From CBDFLS01 sp965249185 (GTDB lineage: Bacteria > Chloroflexota > Dehalococcoidia > Lucifugimonadales > Australimonadaceae), in the NCBI GenBank assembly GCA_965249185.1, contig CBDFLS010000002.1, positions 124,001 through 188,000 on the forward strand: DNA of 64,000 nucleotides, in the 5' to 3' direction. The notes beneath the pieces were generated by a model. That model did not search any database and was not told the DNA's origin. It saw only the letters and a program-made list of their open reading frames with translations. Within the stretch, counting starts at the first letter, position 1. Each line of letters begins with the position of its first letter. A program made the position numbers and the translations under genes. Positions 7,606-16,556 of this stretch are shown piece after piece.

Positions 7606-10600
7606 CCGGGGCCCGAGCTGGAAGCGGCCGCCAGGGGCACCCTGGCGCCGTGGGTGACGATGGTGCCGGCGGCCTGGGCGCCACCATTCTCGGCGTAGAA
7701 GGTCACGGTGATCGTGTCGGCGATGCCCGACTCGTAATCGAAGTTTCTCGCCAGCCGGTTCAGCGCTTCCGCGTCCAGCTCCCACCTGAGCATCCCACCG
7801 CGCACCGGAACGTCCTGGTCCACCAGCACGATGCCCGGCATGGTCACGGCCACCCGCGCGGTGGCGCTGCTCCATCCGCTGGGGAGCGCGGCCCAGAAGC
7901 TCGCGCTTCGCACGTCCTCGTACCAATCCGCCGGCGTCAGCCGCGACAGGTCGGTCTGGACGTCCAGCGGAAGCGTCCCATCGTCCCTCACCACGAACGT
8001 GAAGGTGGCGCCGTCCGGCGTGAGCGGCCCGCCGGTGGGGAACGGCAGTTCCACCGCGCCGGCGCTGGTCAACCCGTCGTGGGTCACCGCCAGCCTCACC
8101 GTCCAGAGACCGGGCAGGTCCAGCACGAAATCATCGGCGGGCTCGTAGAAGTAGCCCACGGCGTTGGCCAGTCCGTCGAAGGTACGCACTGTGCCGTCCG
8201 GCGCGGTGACGGTGTACTCGACCAGGCTCGGCAGCGTGGGCATGACAGGCCCGGCCATGCGGAAGGTGTCGCCCGTCTGGAGGACCGCTCCCGGACGAAC
8301 GCCCAAGGGCACGACGAAGATATCGATCTCACGGCCGTGGACAGTGATGAGGGGGCCCCCGCTGGGACCGCCGGCCGCCCCTTGGAATGGCGGCATCACG
8401 CGGGCTCCAAGCGGGTCGTCACCGGGCAGCAGCATCCACCCGGAACCGTGGATGGCGTACACCCCTTCGCCTCTCGCGGCGTCGCGGATCACGGCGGCGC
8501 CGTACAAAAACTTGAAGTCGCCGGGCAGATCACCGGAGCGTCCGTTGCCGGACTGGGCATGGTACGCGTCGCCGAAGCGCCAGTAGGACCCGCCGATGTC
8601 ATCCCCGTTGATCACCTCGCGCACGCGCACGCCGGGCCGCTGCGCCGAGCTATACGTATAGGCCCACAGGGTGATCTCATCCGGGTGCGCTCCCTGGTAC
8701 CCACTCCCCTTGTCAGAGAAGGTAATGAGCGGCATTTGGCCCGCCTGCACCAGCTCCCTCAGGGACGGCCCCGTATAGAAGTCGAACCGCTCGAGCTGCT
8801 CGCGGGCGCGGACGACCAGCGGATGCTCGCTGTCGAGCAACTGAACGCTGAGGTAGGTCACCACCGCGTTTCCCGCGTTGCGGGGGTTAGCGTCCCGGAA
8901 GGTCTCCTGCTCGATCCCCCACACGATATCGCCGTTGAAGTAGGGGAAGTGCATGTGGGGCGCCGTGGCGCCCTCATCGAACTTGAACTCGCGCTCCAGC
9001 CCCCAGGGACGCGACAGCTCGATGACACCGTCGGACCCCCGCCTGCCGTGCGCGACGATCGGCGCATCGGGCGTGGCCACGACGCTGCCGGACCGCAGGC
9101 GCCCGGCCCATAGCCGGCCATCGGCGCTGGCGTAGCAGGCCTGCGCGTCCACCCGGTACTCGCCATCGCGCTCGAAGGTCCACACGGCGCCGCCGCCGTC
9201 CCACCAGCCATCCGCGCCGGCCCGGCCGGAGAAGGTCTTCTGCGTGACGCTCCCGTCGCCGGCAACGTGGGTGATTGTGTAGGTGACGTCGGCGGGCACG
9301 CCCGGGAATACGGTGAGCGCCACCGGCAGATGGTCGCCCACCTCGAAGGGCGTGCCGGGCAGCATGGCGGTCTCGATGTCCAAGATGTTGGCGACGGTGA
9401 GGTCGTAGACCCCGCTGATCTCATGCCTGCGGCCGCTCCTATCGGCGATATGGCGGCGATGGTGATGACGTAGTCGCCGTCCAGGGGGAAGCGATAGGCG
9501 AAGGTGTCGCCGTCGCCAAGGAGCTGCGGCACCTCGCGCAGCTCGCCGCCACCCAGGCCCATGGCAACGTTGTCGCGCCAGGGCGTGCGCGGCGATTTGA
9601 CCCCGTAGCGTGTTAGGCGAGCGCGGCCCAGCACTTCCCTCACGCCGTCGGGACGCTCAATCGTGACCGTGAGCTTGCTGTCGGAGAAATCGAAGGCCAG
9701 GGCCGGACTGCTGGGAACGATGCGGTCCACCACGTCGACCATGGGGACGAAGGGCTCCAAACGGTAGACGCGGGAGTCGCCGTAGGCATCCATTCGGGGG
9801 AGGACCGGCTCGTGACGGGTAACCGCGCGGGGGCTGATGTCGAAGAGCCCCTGGTCCTCTCGGGCGATGATGCCGCCGCGCGAGCCCTCGCTCACCTCGT
9901 CGGCCAACAGGGTGGTGGCCAGCCGCATGGGCGCGGAGTCGCCGACAGTGAAGACGCCGAGGTTCGTCTGATTGGCGGCCTCATCGCGGACCGTGAACTC
10001 CATGGCCCGCAGGCCCGAGGGCGGCAGCGGCACGTCCCGAAGCTGCCACAGCCCGCCCGCGCTCAGCGTGTAGAGACCGGTGCGGGCCTCCCGGGGCAGG
10101 TCCAGCATCTCGGAGAAGTCGCTCACCCAGCGGGCGCCGTCGTAGGTCCAGCGGAGCTGGACGGTGCCCAGGGTCAGGAACCCCAGGGGAGGCCCGGAAT
10201 CGGTCGCCCTCCAGTCATCATTGATCCGCGCCAGCGTGCGCTCGACGGGCAGGCCGGTCGTCGTCAGGAAGGGAGAGGCGAACTTGCCCGCGCGCCCCAC
10301 CTGCCGCCCATCGGCGTCGCCGATGAGACTGCCCTTGAAATCGAGGCTGGCCGGCGGCGGCGTGGACGAGTCGTCGGCCCAGAGGGTCACGCGGCCGGCG
10401 ATGCGGAACCGGTCGCCGGGCGCAAGCGCATCGCGCTCGAAGGTGCCCTGAATGGACCAGGGAGCGTTCTTGGCGTTTTCGCAACACCGGCGGGCGCCGG
10501 CGCCGAAGGCGACGCCGTCCGTGGACGCGGGGACGGGAATGCGGAGCATCACGCCCGATGAGATGGTGTCCTCGCCGATCTCGACCTCACCCGGCCGAAT

Positions 10601-12265
10601 GATGCGGCCGGTGACGTCCTGCTTGACCAACACGTGGGTCCCGGGCACGCCGGCGACCTCGGCGCCGAAGGCCCCTCGGCCATCCGCGCGAAGGATGACG
10701 AAATCGTTGAGCTCCACGTTGCCAATCAGCAGATACGCCATCTCAGGCACGGCCCCAGGGCCGCCGGTGACCCGCGCGCGCAGGGTGGCGTCGTCGTAGT
10801 CCACGGTGATGGCACGCGTGTCGGGCGTGGCCAGCAGACGCTCGAGCTCCAGCGCGCCACCCGCCGGAGCGTACCGCCAGGCGGGGTCAACCTCCGCGGC
10901 CAGGGGAGTAGCCATGTAAGGGCTCCAGCGGTCGGAGATGAGCCACGTCTCATCGCAGCACGTGCCCGCCCGGACGCCAACGCCCGTGAGCCGCACCTGC
11001 TCCGGCGAGTCCACGCCGATGTCCCGGAAGTCGATCCTCGCCTCCAGGGCGGTATCGAACGAGAAGGTCGAGAAGCCCGTGTCGCCGATCCCGCTCCAAT
11101 CGTCTGTCAAGTCCGCCAGGAAGCCCCGGCTCGAGCCGGGCCTCCAGTTGATGGCGAGCCGGCGGGGCCCCGCATCGAATTCGATCTCGAAGTGCACGAA
11201 GAGAGCGTCGCGGTCCACCACGTCCACAAGCAGATAGAGGGCATCCCCGCCGACGAAGGCGTAGCCGGCGGTCAGGTCAGGGGAATTCACCAGCGGGTCT
11301 CCGGACGGGTCCTCGAAGAGCACGGAGCGCCCCGTCCAATCGCCGGCACGGCCATCGATGGACGGCACGGGCCCGGGCGCACTCTCCACGGGGGTGCCGA
11401 GGGTCGGCGCCCACCGGTCGGAGGAGCGCCACGAGGGGCCGCAGCACTGGCCCACCCTCACCTCGACCTTGACGAGCCGCACGCTGTCCGGCGGGGCATC
11501 ATCGAATAGGTCCCGCAGGTCGATGCGCATCTCCACGGCCTCGTCGAGGGCAAAGGAGGAGTACCGCGTGCCTTTCAGCGGCTTCCACTCGCCGGTGATG
11601 TCGGCCATCCACGCAGAGCCGTTGGAGGGTTCCCAACCGATGCGCAGACGCCGGGATCCGGCCTGGATATCCGCCTCGAAGGAGGTGACGGGGGCCTTGG
11701 CATCCACGGCGCCGAGCAACAGATAGAGGGCGTGCTCGTTGACGAATGCATAGCCGTCGGTCAGGTCCAGAAAGCCCTCCTCGGCGTCACCGGCGGGGTC
11801 GCTGAAGAGCACGGGACGTCCAGCCCAATCTCCCGGCTTGCCGTCGATGGCGATGCGGGTCTCGTTGGCAGGCGGAGCGGAGGAAGCGGACGTGGCAGCC
11901 GGACCCGCCACCGAGACCGGTGAGGAGGAGCCCGTGAGCGGACACGCCATCCGGGGCGCGGCGATGCCCGCCGGTCCAAGCGCGCCCGAAGCGCCGGCGC
12001 CGGCTGGAGTGGCTGCGGCCGTGGGCGAAGGCGTCAACTCCGGTATGTTGCTCGGCAGCCTGGGCAAAGGCGGGAATGGGGTCGGCGTGGCCTTGCCTGA
12101 AGCCGATACCGGACCGGCGGTTGGGGTCGGAATCGGGGGAAGGCCAGCGCCAACGGAGGGAATTGATGTTGGCGTGTGCGTCGGAGCAGGTCCCGGCGAG
12201 CTGCAAGCGCCCAGCGCCAGGAAGAGGGCGAGTACCGCGAACAGAGCGCCTCTGCCCCACGTCAT
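7602..12265 (-). pseudogene. Very large surface lipoprotein with duplicated CBM9-like domain, one frameshift
   Basis: From ATG 12265 the protein begins MTWGRGALFAVLALFLALGA followed by Cys, a lipoprotein signal with lipobox. A Pro/Thr/Ser-rich linker comes next. Two homologous domains of about 150 residues follow, each opening with an IDGxxGDWxGRxVLF motif and ending with a Cys-Cys pair and SDRW. This resembles CBM9/DOMON-like sugar- or haem-binding modules. The remainder is beta-rich with no recognised family. The frame is lost near 9425-9437 and resumes in another frame (HEISGVYDLTVANILD) that runs to 7602. One missing base would restore about 1,550 residues. The 3' end overlaps the MetE-like gene's stop by four bases. 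Either assembly error or a recent mutation is possible. Confidence 0.7.
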
Positions 12266-12441
12266 GCGGTTATGATAGCAGCCGCCAGTGGCGATGGGAC
12301 AGTCCACCGCCGGCGTTAGCCTTGACCACCGTCCGTGGAGATGGGAAACTCGGAGAAGAGGCTGGAAGCCGGCCTTCGCCGGTTGGCCATACTAGCCAGT
12401 CCCCTCATTCCAGCCGTCCCCTAAGGAGAGCGAGCGTAACT

Positions 12442-13419
12442 ATGCCCAAAGGCCTGCTGACCACATCGGTTGGGAGCTTTCCCAAGCCGGACTACCTCAC
12501 CAAGGCCCGGACCAAGACGAGCCGCGGTGAGATGTCCAAGGAGGAGCTCCAACAGCTAGAGCGCCAGGCCGTTGAGCACTGGGTCCGGCTTCAGGAGGAG
12601 CTGGACATCGACGTGCTGGTGGACGGCGAGATGTACCGGGGCGACATGGTGACCTATTTCTCCGAGCATATGGAGGGGTTCGCCATCTCGGGCCTGGTGC
12701 GCTCCTACGGCAACCGGTACTACCGCAAGCCGGTGGCCGTGGGCCCCGTGGGGCGCGGGTCCGACATCACGGTGGAGTGGCGGGACTACGCCCAGAGCCT
12801 CACGGACCGGCCGGTAAAGGGGATGCTCACGGGCCCCTACACCATCGCCGACTGGTCGTTCAACGAGCACTACGCCACCCGCGAAGCCTTCGTTATGGAC
12901 CTGGCCCGCCTGGTGCGGGAGGAGGCGCTGGCCCTGGAGAAATCGGGCGCCGAGTACATCCAGATCGACGAGCCAGCCGTCTCCACCCGGCCCGAGGAGA
13001 TGGAGCTGGCATCCCGAGCGCTGGGCGTGGTGACCAAGGGACTCAAGGCCACCACCGTCACCCACATCTGCTACGGCGATTTCCACCAGGTGTTCGATGA
13101 GCTGCTGCACCTGCCCGTGGACATGCTGGACCTGGAGCTGGCCAACGGCGACTATGCCCTGCTGGAGGACTTCCGCCGGCACCCCACGGACAAGCTGATC
13201 TCCATGGGCGTGCTGGATGTGCATGCCCACCAGGTGGAGCCGGTGGAGGAGATTGTGGTGGGCATCCGAAAGGGGCTGGAGGTGTTCAGCCCGGAGCAGC
13301 TCTACATCGACCCCGACTGCGGGCTGAAGACGCGCACCGAGGAGGAGTCGGTGGCCAAGCTGCGCAACATGATGGCGGCGGTCAAGCAGGTGCGCCGCGA
13401 AGAGGGGCTGGAGGACTAG
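12442..13419 (+). CDS. metE: Core-type cobalamin-independent methionine synthase (MetE C-terminal domain only)
   Basis: The start is ATG 12442 with AAGGAG at 12422-12427; upstream frame is non-coding. The 325-residue protein corresponds to the catalytic half of MetE, which moves a methyl group to homocysteine. All four zinc/thiolate-site residues are present: His208 and Cys210 in THICYGDF, Glu232 in LDLELANGD and Cys293 in DPDCGLKTR. The N-terminal half of classical MetE (about 750 residues) is absent. Such core enzymes are known from Dehalococcoides and archaea and take the methyl group from a methylcorrinoid protein rather than methyl-folate. It probably shares an operon with the peroxiredoxin and TrmI genes downstream. 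Confidence 0.85.
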   Translation: MPKGLLTTSVGSFPKPDYLTKARTKTSRGEMSKEELQQLERQAVEHWVRLQEELDIDVLVDGEMYRGDMVTYFSEHMEGFAISGLVRSYGNRYYRKPVAVGPVGRGSDITVEWRDYAQSLTDRPVKGMLTGPYTIADWSFNEHYATREAFVMDLARLVREEALALEKSGAEYIQIDEPAVSTRPEEMELASRALGVVTKGLKATTVTHICYGDFHQVFDELLHLPVDMLDLELANGDYALLEDFRRHPTDKLISMGVLDVHAHQVEPVEEIVVGIRKGLEVFSPEQLYIDPDCGLKTRTEEESVAKLRNMMAAVKQVRREEGLED

Positions 13420-13435
13420 GTCGGACCGAGCCCCC

Positions 13436-13465
13436 TTTACCCAGCCGCATCCGCTCCGCTATGCT
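13436..13465 (+). promoter_or_regulatory. Weak candidate promoter upstream of the peroxiredoxin
   Basis: TTTACC at 13436-13441 and TATGCT at 13460-13465 with 18-base spacing could give the peroxiredoxin its own start near 13472, in addition to read-through from metE. Confidence 0.3.
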
Positions 13466-13527
13466 TACCGCCGTCCCACGGTCACGGTCGCGTGCCTGCA
13501 CCCCCGACAGCTAACTGAGGAGGAGCC

Positions 13528-13992
13528 ATGGTCGACGTTGGACAACCGGCCCCGGACTTTACGCTCACCGACCACAATCGGGCGGAGGTGAGCCTGAGCC
13601 AGTTCAAGGGCCAGAAGTATGTGGTGCTCTCCATCTTCCCCGCCGCCTTCACCAGCGGGTGAGCCAACCAGACCTCCTCGTTCCACCGCGCCAACGCACG
13701 GTTCGACGAGAAGGAGGCCCAAGTTCTGGGCCTGAGCGTGGACAGCAGCTCGTCGCTGAAGGCCTTCGCCGCCGGCATGGGCGGCGTCGCCTACCCACTG
13801 CTGGCCGACTTCTACCCCCACGGAGCGGTGCTCCAGTCCTACGGCCTGCTCAACGAGGAGCGGGGCACGGGGCGCCGTGCGGCGTTGCTCATCGACAAGG
13901 AGGGCATCGTCCGCTGGATGTACACGCCGGAGCCGGGGACGCTGCCCACCCCCGACGACGTGCTGGCCGAGCTGGACCGGATCCGCGGTTAG
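13528..13992 (+). CDS. AhpE-like peroxiredoxin, probable selenoprotein (in-frame TGA at the peroxidatic position)
   Basis: The start is ATG 13528 after GAGGAGGAG at 13517-13525. The frame is open to 13992 except for one TGA at 13660-13662, codon 45. Reading it as selenocysteine gives 154 residues, the size of AhpE. The TGA falls exactly in the peroxiredoxin active-site motif PxxxTxxC: Pro38, Thr42, U45 in FPAAFTSG-U-ANQT. The matching cysteine in Mycobacterium AhpE is also residue 45. Downstream, LLADFYPHGAVLQSYG and GRRAALLIDKEGIVR (Arg116/117) match AhpE closely. No other cysteine is encoded, as expected for a one-Cys type enzyme. A hairpin starts 11 bases after the TGA. A nonsense mutation of TGC or TGT is the alternative, but the intact remaining frame argues against decay. 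Confidence 0.8.
13660..13717 (+). promoter_or_regulatory. UGA codon and candidate bacterial SECIS hairpin
   Basis: After the TGA at 13660-13662, CCTC-CTCGT (13673-13681) can pair with ACGAG (13706-13710) and GAGG (13714-13717), leaving an AAG bulge. Above a symmetric 3x3 internal loop, ACCG (13685-13688) pairs with CGGT (13699-13702). The apical loop at 13689-13698 begins about 26 bases after the UGA, inside the spacing usual for bacterial SECIS elements. The pairing was done by eye; no folding energy was computed. Confidence 0.55.
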
Positions 13993-14005
13993 GGAGCGGC
14001 ACGTG

Positions 14006-14869
14006 ATGGCCGCGGGGCCGGGAGACCGGCGAGGCCCGCTTCAGGCCGGCGAGGTGGTCATCCTCCACGACCGCCGGGGCCGCCGCTACCGGCTGAAGCT
14101 GTCGGCGGGCGCCACCTTTCATACCCACCTGGGCAGCCTGGACCACGCGGACCTCATCGGCCGCAACGAGGGATGCTTCGTCCCCACCGCCAAGGGCAGC
14201 CGGCTGCTGGCGCTCCGCTCCACTCTGGTGGAGGCGGTGCTGGAGATGCCCCGCCACAGCCAGGTTATCTACCCCAAAGACCTGGGGACGATCCTGCTGC
14301 GGGGAGACATCTTCCCCGGCGCCCGGGTGCTGGAGGTGGGCCTGGGCTCGGGGGCCACGGCGGCCACGCTGCTGCGGGCCGTGGGGCCCACGGGAGAGGT
14401 GGTCTCCTACGAGGTTCGCCCCGAGGTGGTGGAGGGAGCCCGGCGGAATATCCAGGAGCTGGTCCCCTCCATGGACAACCACACGGTCCGGCTCCGGGAC
14501 GCCATAGTCAATGGGATCGACGAGCGGGACCTGGACCGGGTGGTGACGGACGTGCCGGAGCCCTGGGATGCCGTGGAGGCCGCCGCCGAGGCGCTGCGGC
14601 CGGGCGGCATCCTGCTCTGCTACCTGCCGACGGTGCTCCAGGTGCACGAACTGGGAACAGCGCTGCGGCGCGAGCCGCGCTTCCATCTGGCGGAGACGGT
14701 GGAGGTGCTGGAACGTCCCTGGCACGTGACGAGCCGGAGCATCCGTCCCGTCCACCGCATGGTGGCGCACACCGGCTTCATCACCACGGCCCGCCGGTGC
14801 GAAGCAGGCGGCAGCGGATGGCTTGTCCAAGCCCACGAAGAGACCGACGAAGAGGCCCACGAGCCGTAG
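14006..14869 (+). CDS. trmI: tRNA (adenine-N1)-methyltransferase, TrmI family
   Basis: The start is ATG 14006 (a GTG lies one codon earlier), preceded by AGGGAG at 13991. The 287-residue protein has an N-terminal beta domain (AGEVVILHDRRGRRYRLKL) followed by the linker HSQVIYPKDLGTILLRGDI that is typical of TrmI. The SAM-binding motif is VLEVGLGSGATAATLL and motif IV is VTDVPEPWD, the catalytic-loop Asp of the family. The enzyme methylates A58 (or A57/A58) in the T-loop of tRNA. It starts 13 bases after the peroxiredoxin stop and is probably cotranscribed. The C-terminal 25 residues are low-complexity and acidic. Confidence 0.88.
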   Translation: MAAGPGDRRGPLQAGEVVILHDRRGRRYRLKLSAGATFHTHLGSLDHADLIGRNEGCFVPTAKGSRLLALRSTLVEAVLEMPRHSQVIYPKDLGTILLRGDIFPGARVLEVGLGSGATAATLLRAVGPTGEVVSYEVRPEVVEGARRNIQELVPSMDNHTVRLRDAIVNGIDERDLDRVVTDVPEPWDAVEAAAEALRPGGILLCYLPTVLQVHELGTALRREPRFHLAETVEVLERPWHVTSRSIRPVHRMVAHTGFITTARRCEAGGSGWLVQAHEETDEEAHEP

Positions 14870-14875
14870 GCCCCC

Positions 14876-14920
14876 CGTAGGCCACCCATAGGCCGCCCAT
14901 AGGCCGCCCATAGGCCGCAT
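14876..14920. repeat. Three to four copies of an 11-bp tandem repeat
   Basis: Between the convergent trmI and midA-like genes, the unit cccataggccg recurs in tandem three times with a diverged copy (gtaggccac) in front. It lies in the 98-bp gap between stop codons. Confidence 0.8.
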
Positions 14921-14967
14921 GAGGGGAAGCCTCGCTCCGGCGTGGAGAGCGCACGCCCGCCGCGCCC

Positions 14968-16203
14968 CTAGCGCATCAGCTCCTCCCAGGTCGGCAGCGA
15001 CGACATGGGCCGTGAGGCCCCGGCCAGCGGCATATGGCCCGTCGTCGCCAGGGGCGCCCGAGGCTCCGTCTCCCGCCGCTGGAGAGACTGGAGCAGCGGG
15101 TTGCGGGGCGTGAACCCGTGCAGGGGCGCGCTCGTCACACCCTTGCTCAGGACGAGTGCCTTGAAGTCCCCCATACCACCGGGCTCCACAAGGGTGTCGA
15201 TAGCGCGCAAGTTGGCGCGGCGGACCTCGGCGGAGAGGCCGTCGCGGCGGGCGATGACCTCTCGGTAGCGGGGCAGGCCGAGGTTGGCCAGGAACTGGGC
15301 CTGGCTCGCGTATCCAGCCACCTCAAGACCGTATCGCCTGGCCAGCCTCTGGAGCGTGGTGAAGTCCACGTGGACGCTGATGTCCTGACGCCCCACATGC
15401 TGGTAGGGGTTGGCGTTGAGCGTGTGGCGATAGTAGCAGCGAAGAATGCCACTGCTCCGCGACTCGTCGTAGAGGGACGCGGCCTCGTGGCCGTAGTCGA
15501 TAACCATCACATAGCCTTGGTCCAAACCCTCAGCCACTTCGCGGACCCACCGCTCCAGACCAAGGCACACCTCGGTCCGGTAGCCCTCCGGCAGCCGTAT
15601 GCCCAGGTCATCGAGCCGCCGCGCCAGGGCGGGCGTCGAAGGCGCGCCCATCTTCTCGGTGAACGTGCCCTCCCCATCCAGCGTGACGTAAAGCTCGCGC
15701 AGGCGGCCTTCCCGGACCGTCACGCGGTGCACCGGCATAGCGTCCAGAAGCTCGTTGGCGAGCACGCACCCTCGGAGGCCACGAAAAGGCGGAGCGGCCG
15801 CGCGGACCCAGTGCGCGCCGTCGGTCCCGGCCTCAGCGGGCGCGTAAAGATCCACCGGCACGTATTGAACGGCGCGGGCGAAGGCGGGGTCCAGGTGCTG
15901 GGCATGGGCCAGGATGTCGCCGGCGAGCCGGCCGTTCCCCGCGCCTAGCTCCGCCACCCAGAAGCGGTGGGGCATCCCCATGAGACGCCATTGCTGCTCG
16001 AGCTGATGGGCCAGCAGCGCCCCGAAGAGCGGATGGGCCGTGGGCGCGGTGTAGAAATCCCCCCGGGCGCCCACGGGACTCCGCGAGGGGTAGTAGCCGC
16101 CATGGGGCCAGTAGAGGGCCACCTCCGCGAACTCCGCGAAGGTGACCGCCTCTTTGGCGGCTATGCGGGCCCGCAGCTCCTCCTCAACGTCCCGGAACAC
16201 CAT
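14968..16203 (-). CDS. SAM-dependent methyltransferase, MidA/NDUFAF7 family
   Basis: I place the start at ATG 16203 (GGAG five bases before); residues encoded further upstream are not protein-like. The 411-residue product has the family pattern: FAEFAEVALYWPHGGYYPSR near the N-terminus, GDFYTAPTAHPLFGALLAHQ, then the SAM site FWVAELGAGNGRLAGDIL. YVMVIDYGHEAASLYDE and RQDISVHVDFTTLQRLA are also characteristic. The mitochondrial relative methylates an arginine of a complex I subunit; bacterial substrates are mostly unknown. It converges on trmI. A protein-arginine methyltransferase activity is inference from the family. Confidence 0.85.
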   Translation of the reverse strand: MVFRDVEEELRARIAAKEAVTFAEFAEVALYWPHGGYYPSRSPVGARGDFYTAPTAHPLFGALLAHQLEQQWRLMGMPHRFWVAELGAGNGRLAGDILAHAQHLDPAFARAVQYVPVDLYAPAEAGTDGAHWVRAAAPPFRGLRGCVLANELLDAMPVHRVTVREGRLRELYVTLDGEGTFTEKMGAPSTPALARRLDDLGIRLPEGYRTEVCLGLERWVREVAEGLDQGYVMVIDYGHEAASLYDESRSSGILRCYYRHTLNANPYQHVGRQDISVHVDFTTLQRLARRYGLEVAGYASQAQFLANLGLPRYREVIARRDGLSAEVRRANLRAIDTLVEPGGMGDFKALVLSKGVTSAPLHGFTPRNPLLQSLQRRETEPRAPLATTGHMPLAGASRPMSSLPTWEELMR

Positions 16204-16298
16204 CTTCTCCGTGGAGACGCAGGTCCGTGCGTGATAGTTCGCAGAGACAACGAAGCGCCCCGGCGATGCGGGGCGCTTTAGAAAGCCGGCGTGGAGAC

Positions 16299-16523
16299 CT
16301 AAGCGCTGGGCGGGGTGGCGATGCCGCGATTGCGATGCAGATGGTTTCCATCGGACTCCCAACTGGTGACCTGCACGGAGTTCTTGAACTCCCGATTCTC
16401 CCCGCACCACTTACATCTCCCACTGCTCATGGGGCCATTGGGGCTTTCAATCAGCCAGTGGTGATTACACTCGGCGATTGCTGGCTGTGGAATCGTGGTC
16501 TGCGGGAGACTCGTTCGCTGCAT
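16299..16523 (-). CDS. Small zinc-ribbon protein
   Basis: The frame of 74 residues from ATG 16523 (a TTG two codons earlier is possible) contains CNHHWLIESPNGPMSSGRCK followed by WCGENREFKNSV. The Cys-x-His-His and CKxCG pairs could bind one zinc ion, and REFKNS looks like a nucleic-acid contact segment. I recall similar short proteins in Chloroflexota but cannot assign a function. It sits alone between citrate synthase and the MidA-type gene, on the same strand as both. Confidence 0.65.
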   Translation of the reverse strand: MQRTSLPQTTIPQPAIAECNHHWLIESPNGPMSSGRCKWCGENREFKNSVQVTSWESDGNHLHRNRGIATPPSA

Positions 16524-16556
16524 GTTCAATCACCCCATCCTTTTGGAGATTAGGAG

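Noticed and set aside
8858..9430. C-terminal part of the 1,149-codon frame of the large lipoprotein
   Set aside because: After the frameshift it becomes Pro/Arg/Ser/Thr noise; the true continuation is in the frame that ends at 7602.
13877..14005. N-terminal extension of the TrmI frame
   Set aside because: It overlaps the end of the peroxiredoxin gene out of frame; the AGGGAG site and ATG 14006 give the proper start.
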